This document shows positions 25,901-35,573 of a DNA stretch of 39,192 nt, in pieces. The notes under the pieces were generated by a model. The model ran no database searches. It was not told the origin of the DNA and saw only the letters and a program-made list of their open reading frames with translations. A program made the translations under genes and the position numbers. The first letter of the stretch is position 1. Each line of letters opens with the position of its first letter. The stretch lies in contig JARUKZ010000040.1 in assembly GCA_029688955.1 (NCBI GenBank), positions 1 to 39,192 on the forward strand, written 5' to 3'. Source of the DNA: Chitinispirillales bacterium ANBcel5. GTDB lineage: Bacteria; Fibrobacterota; Chitinivibrionia; Chitinivibrionales; Chitinispirillaceae.

Positions 25901-28890
25901 TCCTGAGCAGGACAATCACCTTCAGCTCTTACCAGGTAGCGTATAGTACCTTTTTGCTCAATTTGCAGTCGTGGAATAGTCCAGGTAATCACATTGCCAT
26001 CTATTTGAGGATCGACTCCAAGAGGCGCTTCACCCACGAAATCGAGAAATGTGAACTGAGGCGGTATTGTGTCTCTTATTACAACATTTGATATATCTCT
26101 TCCGGGAGTAGGTCCGTCTCCGGCAACTCTTCTCCATGTATACCCATCCCATTCTTCGATAAGAACATTGTCTATAGTTTGTGATGGTACTTCACAACTT
26201 TTAGGATCCCATCTGTTGACGGGAACATCGGGGTTGTCCGGATCGGTCCAGTCGTTTGTAATTGGCCAGTACCGCCCGTCGTCATCATCGTCCGCATCGG
26301 GATTATAGGACCAGTCTTCACTCCAGTCAACATCTACCCAGGTGCTTGGATTTAAAAACCAGACCAGTCGAAGTGGCATTGTGCCTCCGCGATGAATCCG
26401 TTGTGTCATCCCTGCATATTCTCTTAGATGGTGATCGACTGTAGAGAGGTTTTCTATTCTGTCTGGATCCTCCGGATCGGAGAATTGAACCACGATTCGT
26501 TGATTCCACTTGCCACGGGAATCTTCACCAGCGGTAATATTTTCCTGAAAAATATTTATGTGTTCTTCTTCTATACCCTCAACAATAGTGGGCATTACTT
26601 GCCAGCCGTTTTGACAGTCGGGTTCACCTGCGTAACACGTAAGTCCCGGGTCAAAGAGAAAGTAGGAGATACGATAGTTACCATAATCTATGTAGGCTTC
26701 ATTAGCGTCATGGAATAAGCGCAGACGCATGGTATTCATGGTACCCTTCGGTTCTGAAGAACCTGAATAGGAAAAATGAACACCAGGCCTGCCTCCGTCT
26801 ATCCAGCCAGCCTCAGAAGTGTTCTCAAAATCGACGTTAAATTGCACTGTATCACCGGGGTTTACTCTTTGAGCCGAAGCGGATTTTTCGATTACCAGCG
26901 CACGGCTTGCGATGTCAAGATGGTTGCGCTCCATTACTGTGGTGATATTGTTAGGGTAATCGTTTGAAGTCCATCCAGTTCCGTTGGAACAGCTGATAGT
27001 TACACGGTTACGATACTGTTCCTGAGTGGCCTGAGCCACTCTTACCACTAACTCAACCTGGCCCTTTGTTGGGGGGATTCCGGTAGCAGACCTAAAGCCG
27101 GGGACCGTACCAATATTCCATGTTACCACATGGGACGAGGGATCGTAAGAGACCGGACCAGATGCTTCTATAAATTCAAAATCCTGATGCAGTGTGTCCA
27201 CAATTACTACATCCCGGGCATCGATTGAACCGAAATTGCGGTAATCGATTGTATAGGTAACAGTATCACCCTCAAATCCAAACGTTTTATCGATATCAAG
27301 GTATACTTTCATATTGGCAGAAGGAGTCATCTCTGAAGGTGCATGATAGTTTCCACTTAAAACCAGCATTCCAAGAAGCCTGAACCATCCATGAAAATAG
27401 AAAGGAGTACTTGAAAGGTATCCCTCACCGGGATCTTCCACATCCCACTCTATTTCACACTTTCTGAACATATCTGACATTAGGTCAAAGTCTTGTGAAA
27501 CTACCGCAGACGGAGCACCGGTGCCGGATATCCAGTTAAGGAAAAACCACCTTCCATTACTTCCATCCAGATCCCAGTCAGTCCAAAGGACCTGAGGTCC
27601 CCAGTAGGTAAACATTTCACTTGCCCCTTCAACACAGGGATTATTCCAGGGATCCTGTCTGTTATCCCATAGAAACCGGGCATATCGAAGCGCCATATCT
27701 CTTTGAAAAGTATTAGGTTGATCTTCTATAACCTGGTGAGTGTGGGGATCCCAGGTATAGGTGGGGTTTCCATGCCAGACGTAGTTTAGAATTGTACGCC
27801 ATGGAAGGCGGATATCTTCAGCAGGAATTACATTTCCAAATTCCGGCACGTTGTTTTCACCGATCGCAACGTCACCTGCAAAGGGGATATTTCTCTCATC
27901 CTGTTCATACAATTGCCCGATCAGCCAGTCTGATGATGCTTCACCCCGATGATACTGCATAATATTCCACTGGTGAGCAACTTCATCTTCTTTGCTTAGA
28001 AATTTGCGGAACTGGTGAAAGTACGCAGGGGCGGTGTAATCAAAGTACTGGTTACGGGGACCACGTGCTTCGGGGAAAAAGGAAAAGCTGGTTCTTGAGG
28101 GATCACTGGCCCAATCTGTTAATTCCTGCCACGAATCGCCACCTTTGAAGTATCCGTCGAGTCCAATGTTTCCACTGACGTAATTATCATTTTCAACAAA
28201 CTGAATGGTATCAGTCATAGCTTTGATAAAATCAATAGCAGCCTTTTTGTAGGAGATAGGGTTACCACAGGCATCATCTATGCCCATATATTCCCCCCAC
28301 TGCTTGTAGGCATAAAGGAGTGCCAGGGCAATGTCGAAATCTCCATCTGCCGCAGAGTTTTCGTGGGTTTCATGAGTCCAGCCAGGTAGCTGGCTGTAGC
28401 GATACCCGGGGCTTGATTCCTCACAATCACTGTAGCGGCGCACATTGTTCATTGCATTATCATGAAGCCAAAGCCATAGTCCGTCGAAGGTGACTTTGTC
28501 TGCCATAGCTACTGCAGCGAGCATGGCATAGCCCGTTCCTTCGGTACAGGAGGGGATTGAACGAAAATAGACATAATCGGTTCCATCCACACCACCACCG
28601 GGATATACTGCGCGGTTCATCATAATTCTGTACGCTTCTCTCATGGTACGTTCCATCTCCGCATGGGGGACCCCGGCACTGTTTTGTGTGCCCAGATTAT
28701 GCAGCGTTTGGTCTTTATTTTCGTAGGGAAGGAACTGAGGAAAGGGAAACGCCGGGTCTCCTGAGTTTATGTGGATTTCAATAACGTCACTGTCTGCAAA
28801 CAGTCCTTCATCATCATCACTTTCAGTCTGTGCTGCAGTGGAAAAAAACGCCAAAAGGAGGCTACATAGTAGGTATCGGTATATGTTCAT
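22921..28890 (-). CDS. Very large secreted GH8-like glycoside hydrolase with adhesive repeat domains
   Basis: The 1989-residue product has a signal peptide (residues 1-20, LLLAFFSTAAQ). Residues about 60-520 look like a glycoside hydrolase family 8 (alpha/alpha)6 barrel: SCTEGTGYAMLAAVAMADK with E117 as candidate acid, LWLWLHDN, and SAADGDFDIALALLYAYKQW with D182/D184 near the position of the catalytic base. GH8 enzymes cleave beta-1,4-glucan, xylan or chitosan. Then follow DUF11-like modules (YTIDYRNFGSIDARDVVIVD, VNPGDTVQFNVDFENTSEAG, YQVGDTIHYTITYEQT), Ig-like domains, and a FlgD-type Ig tail at about 1900-1989 (ITIYDALGNVV ... DVTNTRGRKVGTGSYLAIV). It ends in that tail rather than a type IX-like tail. 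The substrate is undetermined. The start is an ATG with a weak ribosome site. Confidence 0.82.
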   Translation of the reverse strand: MNIYRYLLCSLLLAFFSTAAQTESDDDEGLFADSDVIEIHINSGDPAFPFPQFLPYENKDQTLHNLGTQNSAGVPHAEMERTMREAYRIMMNRAVYPGGGVDGTDYVYFRSIPSCTEGTGYAMLAAVAMADKVTFDGLWLWLHDNAMNNVRRYSDCEESSPGYRYSQLPGWTHETHENSAADGDFDIALALLYAYKQWGEYMGIDDACGNPISYKKAAIDFIKAMTDTIQFVENDNYVSGNIGLDGYFKGGDSWQELTDWASDPSRTSFSFFPEARGPRNQYFDYTAPAYFHQFRKFLSKEDEVAHQWNIMQYHRGEASSDWLIGQLYEQDERNIPFAGDVAIGENNVPEFGNVIPAEDIRLPWRTILNYVWHGNPTYTWDPHTHQVIEDQPNTFQRDMALRYARFLWDNRQDPWNNPCVEGASEMFTYWGPQVLWTDWDLDGSNGRWFFLNWISGTGAPSAVVSQDFDLMSDMFRKCEIEWDVEDPGEGYLSSTPFYFHGWFRLLGMLVLSGNYHAPSEMTPSANMKVYLDIDKTFGFEGDTVTYTIDYRNFGSIDARDVVIVDTLHQDFEFIEASGPVSYDPSSHVVTWNIGTVPGFRSATGIPPTKGQVELVVRVAQATQEQYRNRVTISCSNGTGWTSNDYPNNITTVMERNHLDIASRALVIEKSASAQRVNPGDTVQFNVDFENTSEAGWIDGGRPGVHFSYSGSSEPKGTMNTMRLRLFHDANEAYIDYGNYRISYFLFDPGLTCYAGEPDCQNGWQVMPTIVEGIEEEHINIFQENITAGEDSRGKWNQRIVVQFSDPEDPDRIENLSTVDHHLREYAGMTQRIHRGGTMPLRLVWFLNPSTWVDVDWSEDWSYNPDADDDDDGRYWPITNDWTDPDNPDVPVNRWDPKSCEVPSQTIDNVLIEEWDGYTWRRVAGDGPTPGRDISNVVIRDTIPPQFTFLDFVGEAPLGVDPQIDGNVITWTIPRLQIEQKGTIRYLVRAEGDCPAQDISTTPRAWINADRESAVSDSAPVTITCRPVSPPPPPPTTMDKQSNSSFYQVGDTIHYTITYEQTHGSIITDASDPQNWTDIADNGLLSIDSDGVISIDRRDAMMVYRYSYGINGTISALIDPQPYSEFSIIARNSGSDYIDIRLKQEYGDMLVSFYNNEAQVGHEQTFSYSNFPDAFNLKIELNEDTISLWAGDTSATLPNVRQSGFDIRSGYAGIRSGNDLGGTVSNWGSHLDAGLDVAIEDPLPEGLSFISAGGEITSGVLRGTTLSAEFSDNTVRWPVVSGDSWLYYGDSVTVWFSALYESYVEDTIINTAYAQLRGHGSRSIAAQDRTPVQIQTGPPYRVHIITDTSDIDMRHYDNIGTVILDEITSRINLFAVIRDEYGNFISPATSAHWMSLDETVVSASGIDSEGFVGEIIQTGEGETAVIASQNELKPDTVILKTVEAPPWPIIVEAIMGDRDGNIIPDHISITLTENFGTNQNLKHVEINYRGERYTIPASETTLNGTELYVPFVTVYGEDPVPEGEVTIVMDIDGEEKRSSREFTDGVGPALRSAFLAENLNTDIDTLILQFTEEIDPNTLTGNSLELIYNSADTTTLLVVYVIESDDNTTVSVLIVADESVSISEGDLLRLVPGERGGRITDLANNTPHLLNPAVIIRGRPGRPVEAWYVDESADGVVDAVYMKFSKPVITDELLFSLAFGGPERIDNLSDQEYFSVQQNDSLLKIYLPESFKTQTGIRTAGYMHSSISYTPFPQYEWGIEVKDSAAPVIMEASITAGISDNSQEKWTDTLTVFFSENVVIENNSNPFLLLRPPNPRYTFDDLQPHNVSGSRARFTFQTTSPVDYPLSGDMIWINPENPVADMQGNRQTNSANRRVEVTIESEGSKWRVDAAPVPFNPEYARTIHFFVTPENRTRYRPNVKEAYITIYDALGNVVLPKAELISTRDGFKYDWDVTNTRGRKVGTGSYLAIVSITDSDSGRSNPSTMIGIVR

Positions 28891-29094
28891 GTTACCCCAG
28901 CCTTAAAGTTTAAGCGAATAAATAACTGGTATAGGATTTTCTAAGGTGTATTAACAATAATGGTGTATTTATAATATAGTGCATAAAGTTTTAATAGAAA
29001 TGAAGAAGTTTTATAAGTGTTGTAATAGTGTTGTCAGGGATGCCAACTGCAGTATTACTCTAAACAGGGTGACACCCGGTCAACACTAGCATAT

Positions 29095-29123
29095 TTGACT
29101 GTTTTATATCTATACATTATATT
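29095..29123 (+). promoter_or_regulatory. Sigma-70-type promoter of the P-type ATPase gene
   Basis: TTGACT (29095-29100) and TATATT (29118-29123) are 17 bp apart, close to the sigma-70 consensus, and lie 57 bp before the ATG at 29181. Confidence 0.6.
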
Positions 29124-29180
29124 ATCATACCTCTGCTTAATTAATGCAAATCAATTCGTTCCCAACAAACAGGTGATTAT

Positions 29181-31901
29181 ATGAATAAAAATTCTGTACC
29201 TAAGACCGATGATGTACTTGCAAAACCCTACGCTTATTCGCCAGAAAAGGTCCTCGCTTCACTGGGTACCTCACAAAAGGGCTTAAAGGAGCTTGAGGCT
29301 GAAGCGCGGCTCTCAAAGTACGGACCAAATCGTCTTCCTCAAAAAAAAGACCTTCATCCTTTCCTCAAATTCCTCAAACACTTCAATAATATCCTCATCT
29401 ATGTACTTTTGGTGGCTGCTGTCATTACAGCTTTACTGGATCACTGGGTAGATACCTGGATTATTCTTGCGGTGGTGATAATTAACTCTGCCATCGGCTT
29501 TCTTCAGGAGGGTAAGGCAGAAAAGGCGCTTGAGGCGGTAAAAAAGATGCTCTCCATGTATGCTCACGTAAAGAGGGACGGAGCGTATCATGAAGTGGCG
29601 GGGGAGGTGCTCGTTCCCGGTGATATTATTAAATTAAAATCGGGTGATAAGGTTCCCGCTGATGTACGATTACTTGATGTTAAGTCTTTAAGGGTAAATG
29701 AGGCGTCTTTGACTGGTGAATCGGAGGAGGTAGAGAAGAATACTGAAGCCCTTGATGAAAACACTCCACTGGGTGATCGTTTCTCTATGGCCTACTCGGG
29801 AACAATCGTATCTTCAGGCCAGGGAACCGGTGTTGTATGTGCCACCGGCTCCTCAACAGAGCTTGGAAAAATTAATACCATGCTTTCTGAAGTTAAAACA
29901 ATTACCACCCCGCTTTTAAAACAGATCGCGAAGTTTGGACGTCAGCTTACAGCTATCATTCTTGCCTTCGGTGTGGTTACCTTCTTAGTGGGGTATTTTA
30001 TTGCGGATTATCAATTAGATGAAATATTCTTAGCGGTTGTAGGATTGGCAGTGGCAGCTATTCCTGAAGGTTTGCCTGCGATTATTACCATAATTCTGGC
30101 CATTGGGGTACAGCGTATGGCAAGTCGTAATGCTATCATACGGCTTCTTCCGGGAGTCGAGACTCTTGGCTCTGTATCGGTTATCTGTTCAGATAAAACA
30201 GGGACTTTGACCAAAGGTGAGATGACCGCTAAAAAAATACTGACACGTAATACAGCGTTGGAAGTTAGCGGTGGAGGGTATGCGCCAGAGGGAGAATTTT
30301 TGCTTGATGGTAAAAAGACCGATCCACTTGAGGATAAAAATGTTGAGTTGCTTTTACGTGCATGTATGCTTTGTAATGATGCCCGGTTGAAGAAGGATAA
30401 AGAAGAGGGATGGAGTATTGAAGGAGCACCGACTGAAGGGGCGCTTATAACATTGGCTACAAAAGCATCACTTAAAACCGATCCTTCTTTTAAACGAGTG
30501 GATACGCTGCCGTTTGAATCGGAGCACAAATTTATGGCAACCCTTAACGAGGCTGGCGAAGGTTCAAAGAGCAGGATAATATTTCTAAAGGGTGCCCCGG
30601 AGCGGGTGTTGTCCAGATGTCAGTACCAGGGCCTTGGTGAAGGCAAAAGTGAAGAGATTGACAGGGAGTGGTGGGACACCAACTCTTCAAATGTGGCATC
30701 AGAGGGACTTAGGCTTCTTGCGATTGCCTTCAAGGAGGTCGGTAACGATCAGAGTGAAATAGATTTTGCTGAAACAGCAGATGGTTTTACACTTCTTGGT
30801 ATGGTAGGACTTATCGATCCGCCACGGGAAGAGGTGATCGCTTCGGTGCAGGAGTGCAGGGAAGCAGGTGTCAGGGTGAAGATGATTACCGGAGATCATG
30901 CACTCACCGCCAGAGCCATTGCTTCAAAAATAGGTATAGGTGATGGTAAAACTGTTATGAGTGGACCTGAGCTTGATGAGACCGATGATAATGACCTGCC
31001 TGACATAGCTGAGCGGGTTGATGTTTTTGCGCGAGTCAGTCCAGAGCATAAGCTTCGTTTGGTACAGGCGCTTCAAAAAAAGGGCAGGGTAACCGCGATG
31101 ACCGGTGATGGGGTAAATGACGCACCGGCGCTAAAGAGAGCCGATATTGGTATCGCGATGGGCATAAAGGGCACCGAAGCCTCAAAGGAAGCGGCGGTGA
31201 TGGTCCTTGCAGATGATAACTTCTCTTCAATTACCAATGCTGTAGAAGAGGGAAGAACTGTTTATGATAACCTAAGAAAATCACTCCTTTTTATCCTGCC
31301 AACCAATGGCGGGCAGGGGCTGATAATTATTACCGCTATTCTTCTGGGGATAGTTTTACCTATCACACCAGCTCAGATTTTATGGGTAAATATGGTTACA
31401 GCCGTAACTCTTGCATTGGCTCTTGCCTTTGAACCAATGGAAAAAGATGTAATGAAACGGAAACCAAGAAACCCCAAAGACCCACTGTTATCCAAAAGTA
31501 TGCTTCTGAGAATTACCTATGTTTCTGTTTTGCTTAATATCCTCTCTCTTTCTATGTTTACTTTTTTCTCCCGCGGTTATTCTTATGAATACGCAAGTAC
31601 AATGGCTGTTAATACACTTATTGCAGGTGAAGTATTTTACCTCTTTAACAGCAGGTTTTTAAAAGCTTCCGTTATTAATTTCAAGGGTATAATCGCTACT
31701 AAGTATGTATGGGGGACTGTTTTAGCGATAGTGCTGTTCCAAGCTCTTTTTACCTATCTACCGCTTTTTCAGACCTGGTTTGGAACCGAAGGAATAGCTG
31801 CTGTACACTGGTTACCGATGATTGGCGCGGGGCTAATACTGTTTTTTCTGGTTGAATTAGAAAAGTTTTTTGTCAGGATCGTTACAGCGGAAAAAAAGTA
31901 A
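29181..31901 (+). CDS. CtpF-like cation-transporting P-type ATPase (P2)
   Basis: The 906-residue product starts at ATG with AGGTGA upstream. An N-terminal cation-ATPase domain (KPYAYSPEKVLASLGTSQKG) precedes the TGES actuator motif near residue 178, PEGLPA in M4, the phosphorylation site DKTGTLT near residue 337, KGAPE in the nucleotide domain, and TGDGVNDAPALK near 640. The C-terminal part has four to six helices. M6 reads NMVTAVTLALALAFEP, lacking the Asp of SERCA (NLVTDG) and resembling the mycobacterial CtpF group. Calcium export is therefore likely but not certain. It stands alone with its own promoter, divergent from the GH8-like gene. Confidence 0.88.
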   Translation: MNKNSVPKTDDVLAKPYAYSPEKVLASLGTSQKGLKELEAEARLSKYGPNRLPQKKDLHPFLKFLKHFNNILIYVLLVAAVITALLDHWVDTWIILAVVIINSAIGFLQEGKAEKALEAVKKMLSMYAHVKRDGAYHEVAGEVLVPGDIIKLKSGDKVPADVRLLDVKSLRVNEASLTGESEEVEKNTEALDENTPLGDRFSMAYSGTIVSSGQGTGVVCATGSSTELGKINTMLSEVKTITTPLLKQIAKFGRQLTAIILAFGVVTFLVGYFIADYQLDEIFLAVVGLAVAAIPEGLPAIITIILAIGVQRMASRNAIIRLLPGVETLGSVSVICSDKTGTLTKGEMTAKKILTRNTALEVSGGGYAPEGEFLLDGKKTDPLEDKNVELLLRACMLCNDARLKKDKEEGWSIEGAPTEGALITLATKASLKTDPSFKRVDTLPFESEHKFMATLNEAGEGSKSRIIFLKGAPERVLSRCQYQGLGEGKSEEIDREWWDTNSSNVASEGLRLLAIAFKEVGNDQSEIDFAETADGFTLLGMVGLIDPPREEVIASVQECREAGVRVKMITGDHALTARAIASKIGIGDGKTVMSGPELDETDDNDLPDIAERVDVFARVSPEHKLRLVQALQKKGRVTAMTGDGVNDAPALKRADIGIAMGIKGTEASKEAAVMVLADDNFSSITNAVEEGRTVYDNLRKSLLFILPTNGGQGLIIITAILLGIVLPITPAQILWVNMVTAVTLALALAFEPMEKDVMKRKPRNPKDPLLSKSMLLRITYVSVLLNILSLSMFTFFSRGYSYEYASTMAVNTLIAGEVFYLFNSRFLKASVINFKGIIATKYVWGTVLAIVLFQALFTYLPLFQTWFGTEGIAAVHWLPMIGAGLILFFLVELEKFFVRIVTAEKK

Positions 31902-31938
31902 AACTGAGTATAGTTGTAAATTTTTGCCTTAATACCCT

Positions 31939-32029
31939 TGTCATTGAGATTAAATAATTATATAATATTTTTTCCTTTTAGCTCTGGATGTTTAGTAGAA
32001 GGAAAGCGAATATAAAAATCTCAATGACA
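31939..32029 (+). promoter_or_regulatory. Long inverted repeat in the leader of the diguanylate cyclase gene
   Basis: TGTCATTGAGATT (31939-31951) and its exact complement AATCTCAATGACA (32017-32029) enclose 65 AT-rich bases. The right arm runs into the Shine-Dalgarno AGGAG of the GTG start at 32040. It could be two half-sites of an operator or a stem that hides the ribosome site. Confidence 0.7.
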
Positions 32030-32039
32030 GGAGCGACAA

Positions 32040-34340
32040 GTGGCTCAGGCTGGAAGTGGGAAAAAAAGAAAAACTGTAGGACTGTTTATATCAGAGCTGG
32101 AAAACTCATACACCCAGTCCATTTGCAGGGGTATTACGGAAGCTGCTAAAAAAGCTGATGTAAATGTTATATTTTTTCCCGGTAAATCCCCCAAAGCTCC
32201 CTACGATTACCAGTACCAGCATAACGTTATATACGATCTCCCCAACAGAGCCAATATAGACGCGCTGATCATCGCATCAGGTACTATGATAAACTTCCTT
32301 ACTGATGAGGAGTTTAAGAATTTTTATACAAAGTATTCACCACTACCTGTGGTTAGCATTTCGATTCCTCTTGAAAATACTCCCGGTGTTTTTATCGATA
32401 ATAAAGTTGGAATGAGAAAACTTCTTAACCACCTTATTGTTGATCACAACATTAAAAGGATCGCCTATTTAAAAGGCCCTGAGAGCAATAGTGAAGCAAA
32501 TGGACGTTTTGATGTTTATAAAGCGATTCTTAGAGAACACCATATTGAGTATGACAAAAGTCTTGTATATACCGGAGATTTTACCAAATATTCGGGTGTG
32601 GATGCGATTAGTGAGCTTATAGATAAAAGAAAAGTACAATTCGATGCCATTGCCGCTGGTAATGATGAAATGGCATTGAGTGCTATTGATGAGTTAAAAA
32701 GAAGGGGTATAGATGTTCCCGGTGATATAGCGGTTGTGGGTTTTGATGATGTGGAAAGTGCCAGATTCTGTACCCCTTCTCTCTCAACTGTAACCCAGCC
32801 GCTCTATCAGCAGGCAAGAAAAGCGTTAGAACTCGCTACAGACCTGATAGATAAAAAAGAAGTAACTGATATTACACTTAACACCGATTGTATCATAAGA
32901 GAATCGTGTGGATGTAATTTAAGTTCAGTAGAATCGGTGTCTTCCAACAAAAAAAGAGGAATCAGTACTACTGCCTTTATAGTGGACACACAAAGTGGTG
33001 TGAATGATCAACAGATCGCTACTTTGTTTTCGTTGCTGTATAAAAAGAGTATCAGCGGTGAAGATATCACTGAAATTTCTTCAAACCTGGTAAAGCTGTT
33101 TTCTTTAAAGCTCAGCAGTGAGCTGCTTAGTGATAATGAATTAATGAATTGGCAGGATATGATAACCGATTCTCGCAGTATGATAGTACAGGCAATAACT
33201 GATGGAGGTTTAATCAGTCAGCTTGAAGATCTTTTTCATAAACTTAGAGTGGTGCTTATGGAATCGGTGATGAAATATCATTCTAAAAACATGAGTAGCA
33301 ATCTAAGTGATATAAGAGGTCTCAGAAGTGTGCTCAATCTTTTGATTTCTGATGTTTATAACAGAGATGGAGCGCTAAAATCAATTGTTCCCAGAATAAA
33401 AAAGATGGGGATCTCAAGCTGTTACATTTACCTGTACGATAAACCACAAAAACAGAAACTGAACGCGGCGCTGAACCTCAAAAAGCCGGTAAGACTTATT
33501 ATGGCATATGGTAATGAGGTTAATTTAAATCAGTGCAAAATGGGGAAAAATGTAAGCGCGCAGGATATATTGAACAGAAAAATGTTTCCGGAAAAAAGAA
33601 GGTATTCACTGGTGATTTCACCTCTCTATTACAGGGATGAAAGACAGGGTTTTATTGTTTGTGAGATGAACCTTCCTGATACCTGTGTATTTGAATCATT
33701 GGTAGTAGAGATCAGTTGCGCGCTAAAGCTTACAAATCTTATCAACTCTCGGCAGAAAATTGAGGAAAAGTTACGGTACGCTCTTGAGGAACTGGAGACC
33801 TACAATAAACAACTGGACAATATATCCCAAACAGACGAGCTTACCGGACTCCTTAACAGAAGAGGGTTTCTTAAGAACTCAAGAACCAATATGAGTGTCG
33901 CGAAAAGGATGCAGCAGGATGGTATACTTTTCTTTGCTGATCTGGATGGCTTAAAGCAGATAAACGATACCTATGGGCATGAAGAGGGAGATGAGGCGAT
34001 CATCACAGTTGCCGATATACTGAGAAGAACTTTTCGCCAAAACGATGCCATCGCAAGGCTTGGTGGTGATGAATTTACGATTTTTACCATTAATACTTCA
34101 ATGGACATGCTCAAAAAATTTGAAAGTCGGATCTACTCCTTTATAGACCAATATAACAGAAGATCAGAAAAACCCTATACCCTTTCTATCAGTATTGGTG
34201 CTGTTCCCTTTGATTATGATAAAGATATCGAAATAGAGGAACTTCTGGCACAGGCTGATAATAAACTGTATAAAAAGAAAAAGAGTAAGAAAGCTTCTTT
34301 TGCAATGAATCTTGAGTTGGTTGGCAATATCAAAGAATAA
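32040..34340 (+). CDS. Cytoplasmic LacI-type sensor fused to a diguanylate cyclase (GGDEF)
   Basis: The 766-residue product starts at GTG after AGGAG. Residues about 12-295 are a sugar-binding domain of the LacI/periplasmic-binding type 3 fold (GLFISELENSYTQSICRGIT, AIAAGNDEMALSAIDELKRR, GDIAVVGFDDVESARFCTPS), ending in the IIRESCGC seen in LacI-like receptors. There is no helix-turn-helix, signal peptide or membrane segment. After a helical middle region and a coiled coil (about 575-600), a GGDEF domain follows (DELTGLLNRRG, DLDGLKQINDTYGHEEGDEA, RLGGDEF near 675). RQND five residues before GGDEF is an inhibitory I-site. It probably makes cyclic di-GMP in response to a sugar or metabolite. 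No partner gene is adjacent. Confidence 0.9.
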   Translation: MAQAGSGKKRKTVGLFISELENSYTQSICRGITEAAKKADVNVIFFPGKSPKAPYDYQYQHNVIYDLPNRANIDALIIASGTMINFLTDEEFKNFYTKYSPLPVVSISIPLENTPGVFIDNKVGMRKLLNHLIVDHNIKRIAYLKGPESNSEANGRFDVYKAILREHHIEYDKSLVYTGDFTKYSGVDAISELIDKRKVQFDAIAAGNDEMALSAIDELKRRGIDVPGDIAVVGFDDVESARFCTPSLSTVTQPLYQQARKALELATDLIDKKEVTDITLNTDCIIRESCGCNLSSVESVSSNKKRGISTTAFIVDTQSGVNDQQIATLFSLLYKKSISGEDITEISSNLVKLFSLKLSSELLSDNELMNWQDMITDSRSMIVQAITDGGLISQLEDLFHKLRVVLMESVMKYHSKNMSSNLSDIRGLRSVLNLLISDVYNRDGALKSIVPRIKKMGISSCYIYLYDKPQKQKLNAALNLKKPVRLIMAYGNEVNLNQCKMGKNVSAQDILNRKMFPEKRRYSLVISPLYYRDERQGFIVCEMNLPDTCVFESLVVEISCALKLTNLINSRQKIEEKLRYALEELETYNKQLDNISQTDELTGLLNRRGFLKNSRTNMSVAKRMQQDGILFFADLDGLKQINDTYGHEEGDEAIITVADILRRTFRQNDAIARLGGDEFTIFTINTSMDMLKKFESRIYSFIDQYNRRSEKPYTLSISIGAVPFDYDKDIEIEELLAQADNKLYKKKKSKKASFAMNLELVGNIKE

Positions 34341-34601
34341 GGCCTTAAGGAGTCTTTATAATTATGGTATTGATCTCACCGATCTTGTGTGCCTACCTGT
34401 AAAAAAAACCTTTTTAGCCGACTGGTGTACCTGACGTGTGCCTAAGATATTTAGACTCACAGTTTTTATATTTTGCTCACTAATTTTACTGATTGATTGT
34501 GTACTGAATCTTTTTTTTACTCAAAGGTATACAGAGGCTACATTTTTGATTATATTTATTGATCACAAATATTAGGCTAAAAAACAAAGGCTCTATTTTT
34601 A

Positions 34602-35561
34602 ATGAATAATACTGAAATTATAATAAAAATCGAAAATCTGTCTAAAAGGTTTGGAAAACTAAAAGTTCTTGATGGACTGAATCTGTCCGTTCAAAAAGGG
34701 ACTATGCTTGCTCTTCTTGGTCCTAACGGTGCCGGCAAAACAACTACAATAAAGATTTTAAGTACACTTCTCGCACCCGACAGCGGCAAAGCAACTGTAA
34801 ATGGTTATGATGTGGTTTGTAATCCTCAGGGGGTTAGAAAAAGTATCGGACTTACCGGGCAGTATGCAGCAGTTGATGAATATCTTTCCGGAAAAGAGAA
34901 TCTTGAACTGATTGGCAGACTGTATCATCTGAGCAAAAGAGACGCAAAGCGTCGTTCAGCCGAGCTTCTTGAAAGATTTAACCTCATTGAAGCGGCACAT
35001 CGTGCTGTTAGAACATATTCTGGTGGCATGCGCAGAAAACTTGATCTGGCTGCCAGCCTTATTGCTTCACCTCCCGTTATATTTTTAGATGAGCCTACAA
35101 CCGGGCTCGATCCAAGAAGCAGGCTTGCAACCTGGGAAATTATAAGGGAGATGATGAAAGCAGATACCACAATACTGCTTACAACCCAACAGCTTGAGGA
35201 AGCCGATCATCTTGCGAATAAAATTGCTGTTATCCATGATGGTAATATCATTGCAGAGGGCACTTCAGATCAGTTAAAACTTCGGGTTGGACAGCAGCGT
35301 CTTGAGTTCATTGTTAAAAGTGAAAATGATCTGGATACGTTCAAAAAAACTTTTACCCGTGAAATAGTATCCTATGAATCCGAACGTATGGCTGTGAGTT
35401 TACAATCTGATGGCAGTATCTCATCTATTAAGAGTAATCTAAATCGTGTGGAGGATGCGGGGATAAGTATTGAAACGTTCTCTATCAGAAAACCTGCTCT
35501 TGATGATGTATTCTTATACTATACCGGCCATAAGGCAGAAAATTCTCAAACAGGGGATTAA
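34602..35561 (+). CDS. DrrA-type ABC transporter ATPase
   Basis: The 319-residue protein has Walker A GPNGAGKTT near residue 40, the signature YSGGMRRKLDLAAS near 139, and Walker B VIFLDEPTTGLDP near 160. The H-loop reads TTQQLEEADHLA, with Gln in place of His as in other DrrA-like exporters. The C-terminal 90 residues are the accessory domain of this family. It forms an export pump with the permease 12 bp downstream; the substrate may be a drug or a lipid. The 261-bp gap upstream shows no other gene; the ribosome site before the ATG is weak. Confidence 0.9.
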   Translation: MNNTEIIIKIENLSKRFGKLKVLDGLNLSVQKGTMLALLGPNGAGKTTTIKILSTLLAPDSGKATVNGYDVVCNPQGVRKSIGLTGQYAAVDEYLSGKENLELIGRLYHLSKRDAKRRSAELLERFNLIEAAHRAVRTYSGGMRRKLDLAASLIASPPVIFLDEPTTGLDPRSRLATWEIIREMMKADTTILLTTQQLEEADHLANKIAVIHDGNIIAEGTSDQLKLRVGQQRLEFIVKSENDLDTFKKTFTREIVSYESERMAVSLQSDGSISSIKSNLNRVEDAGISIETFSIRKPALDDVFLYYTGHKAENSQTGD

Positions 35562-35573
35562 GCAGGAATACAT

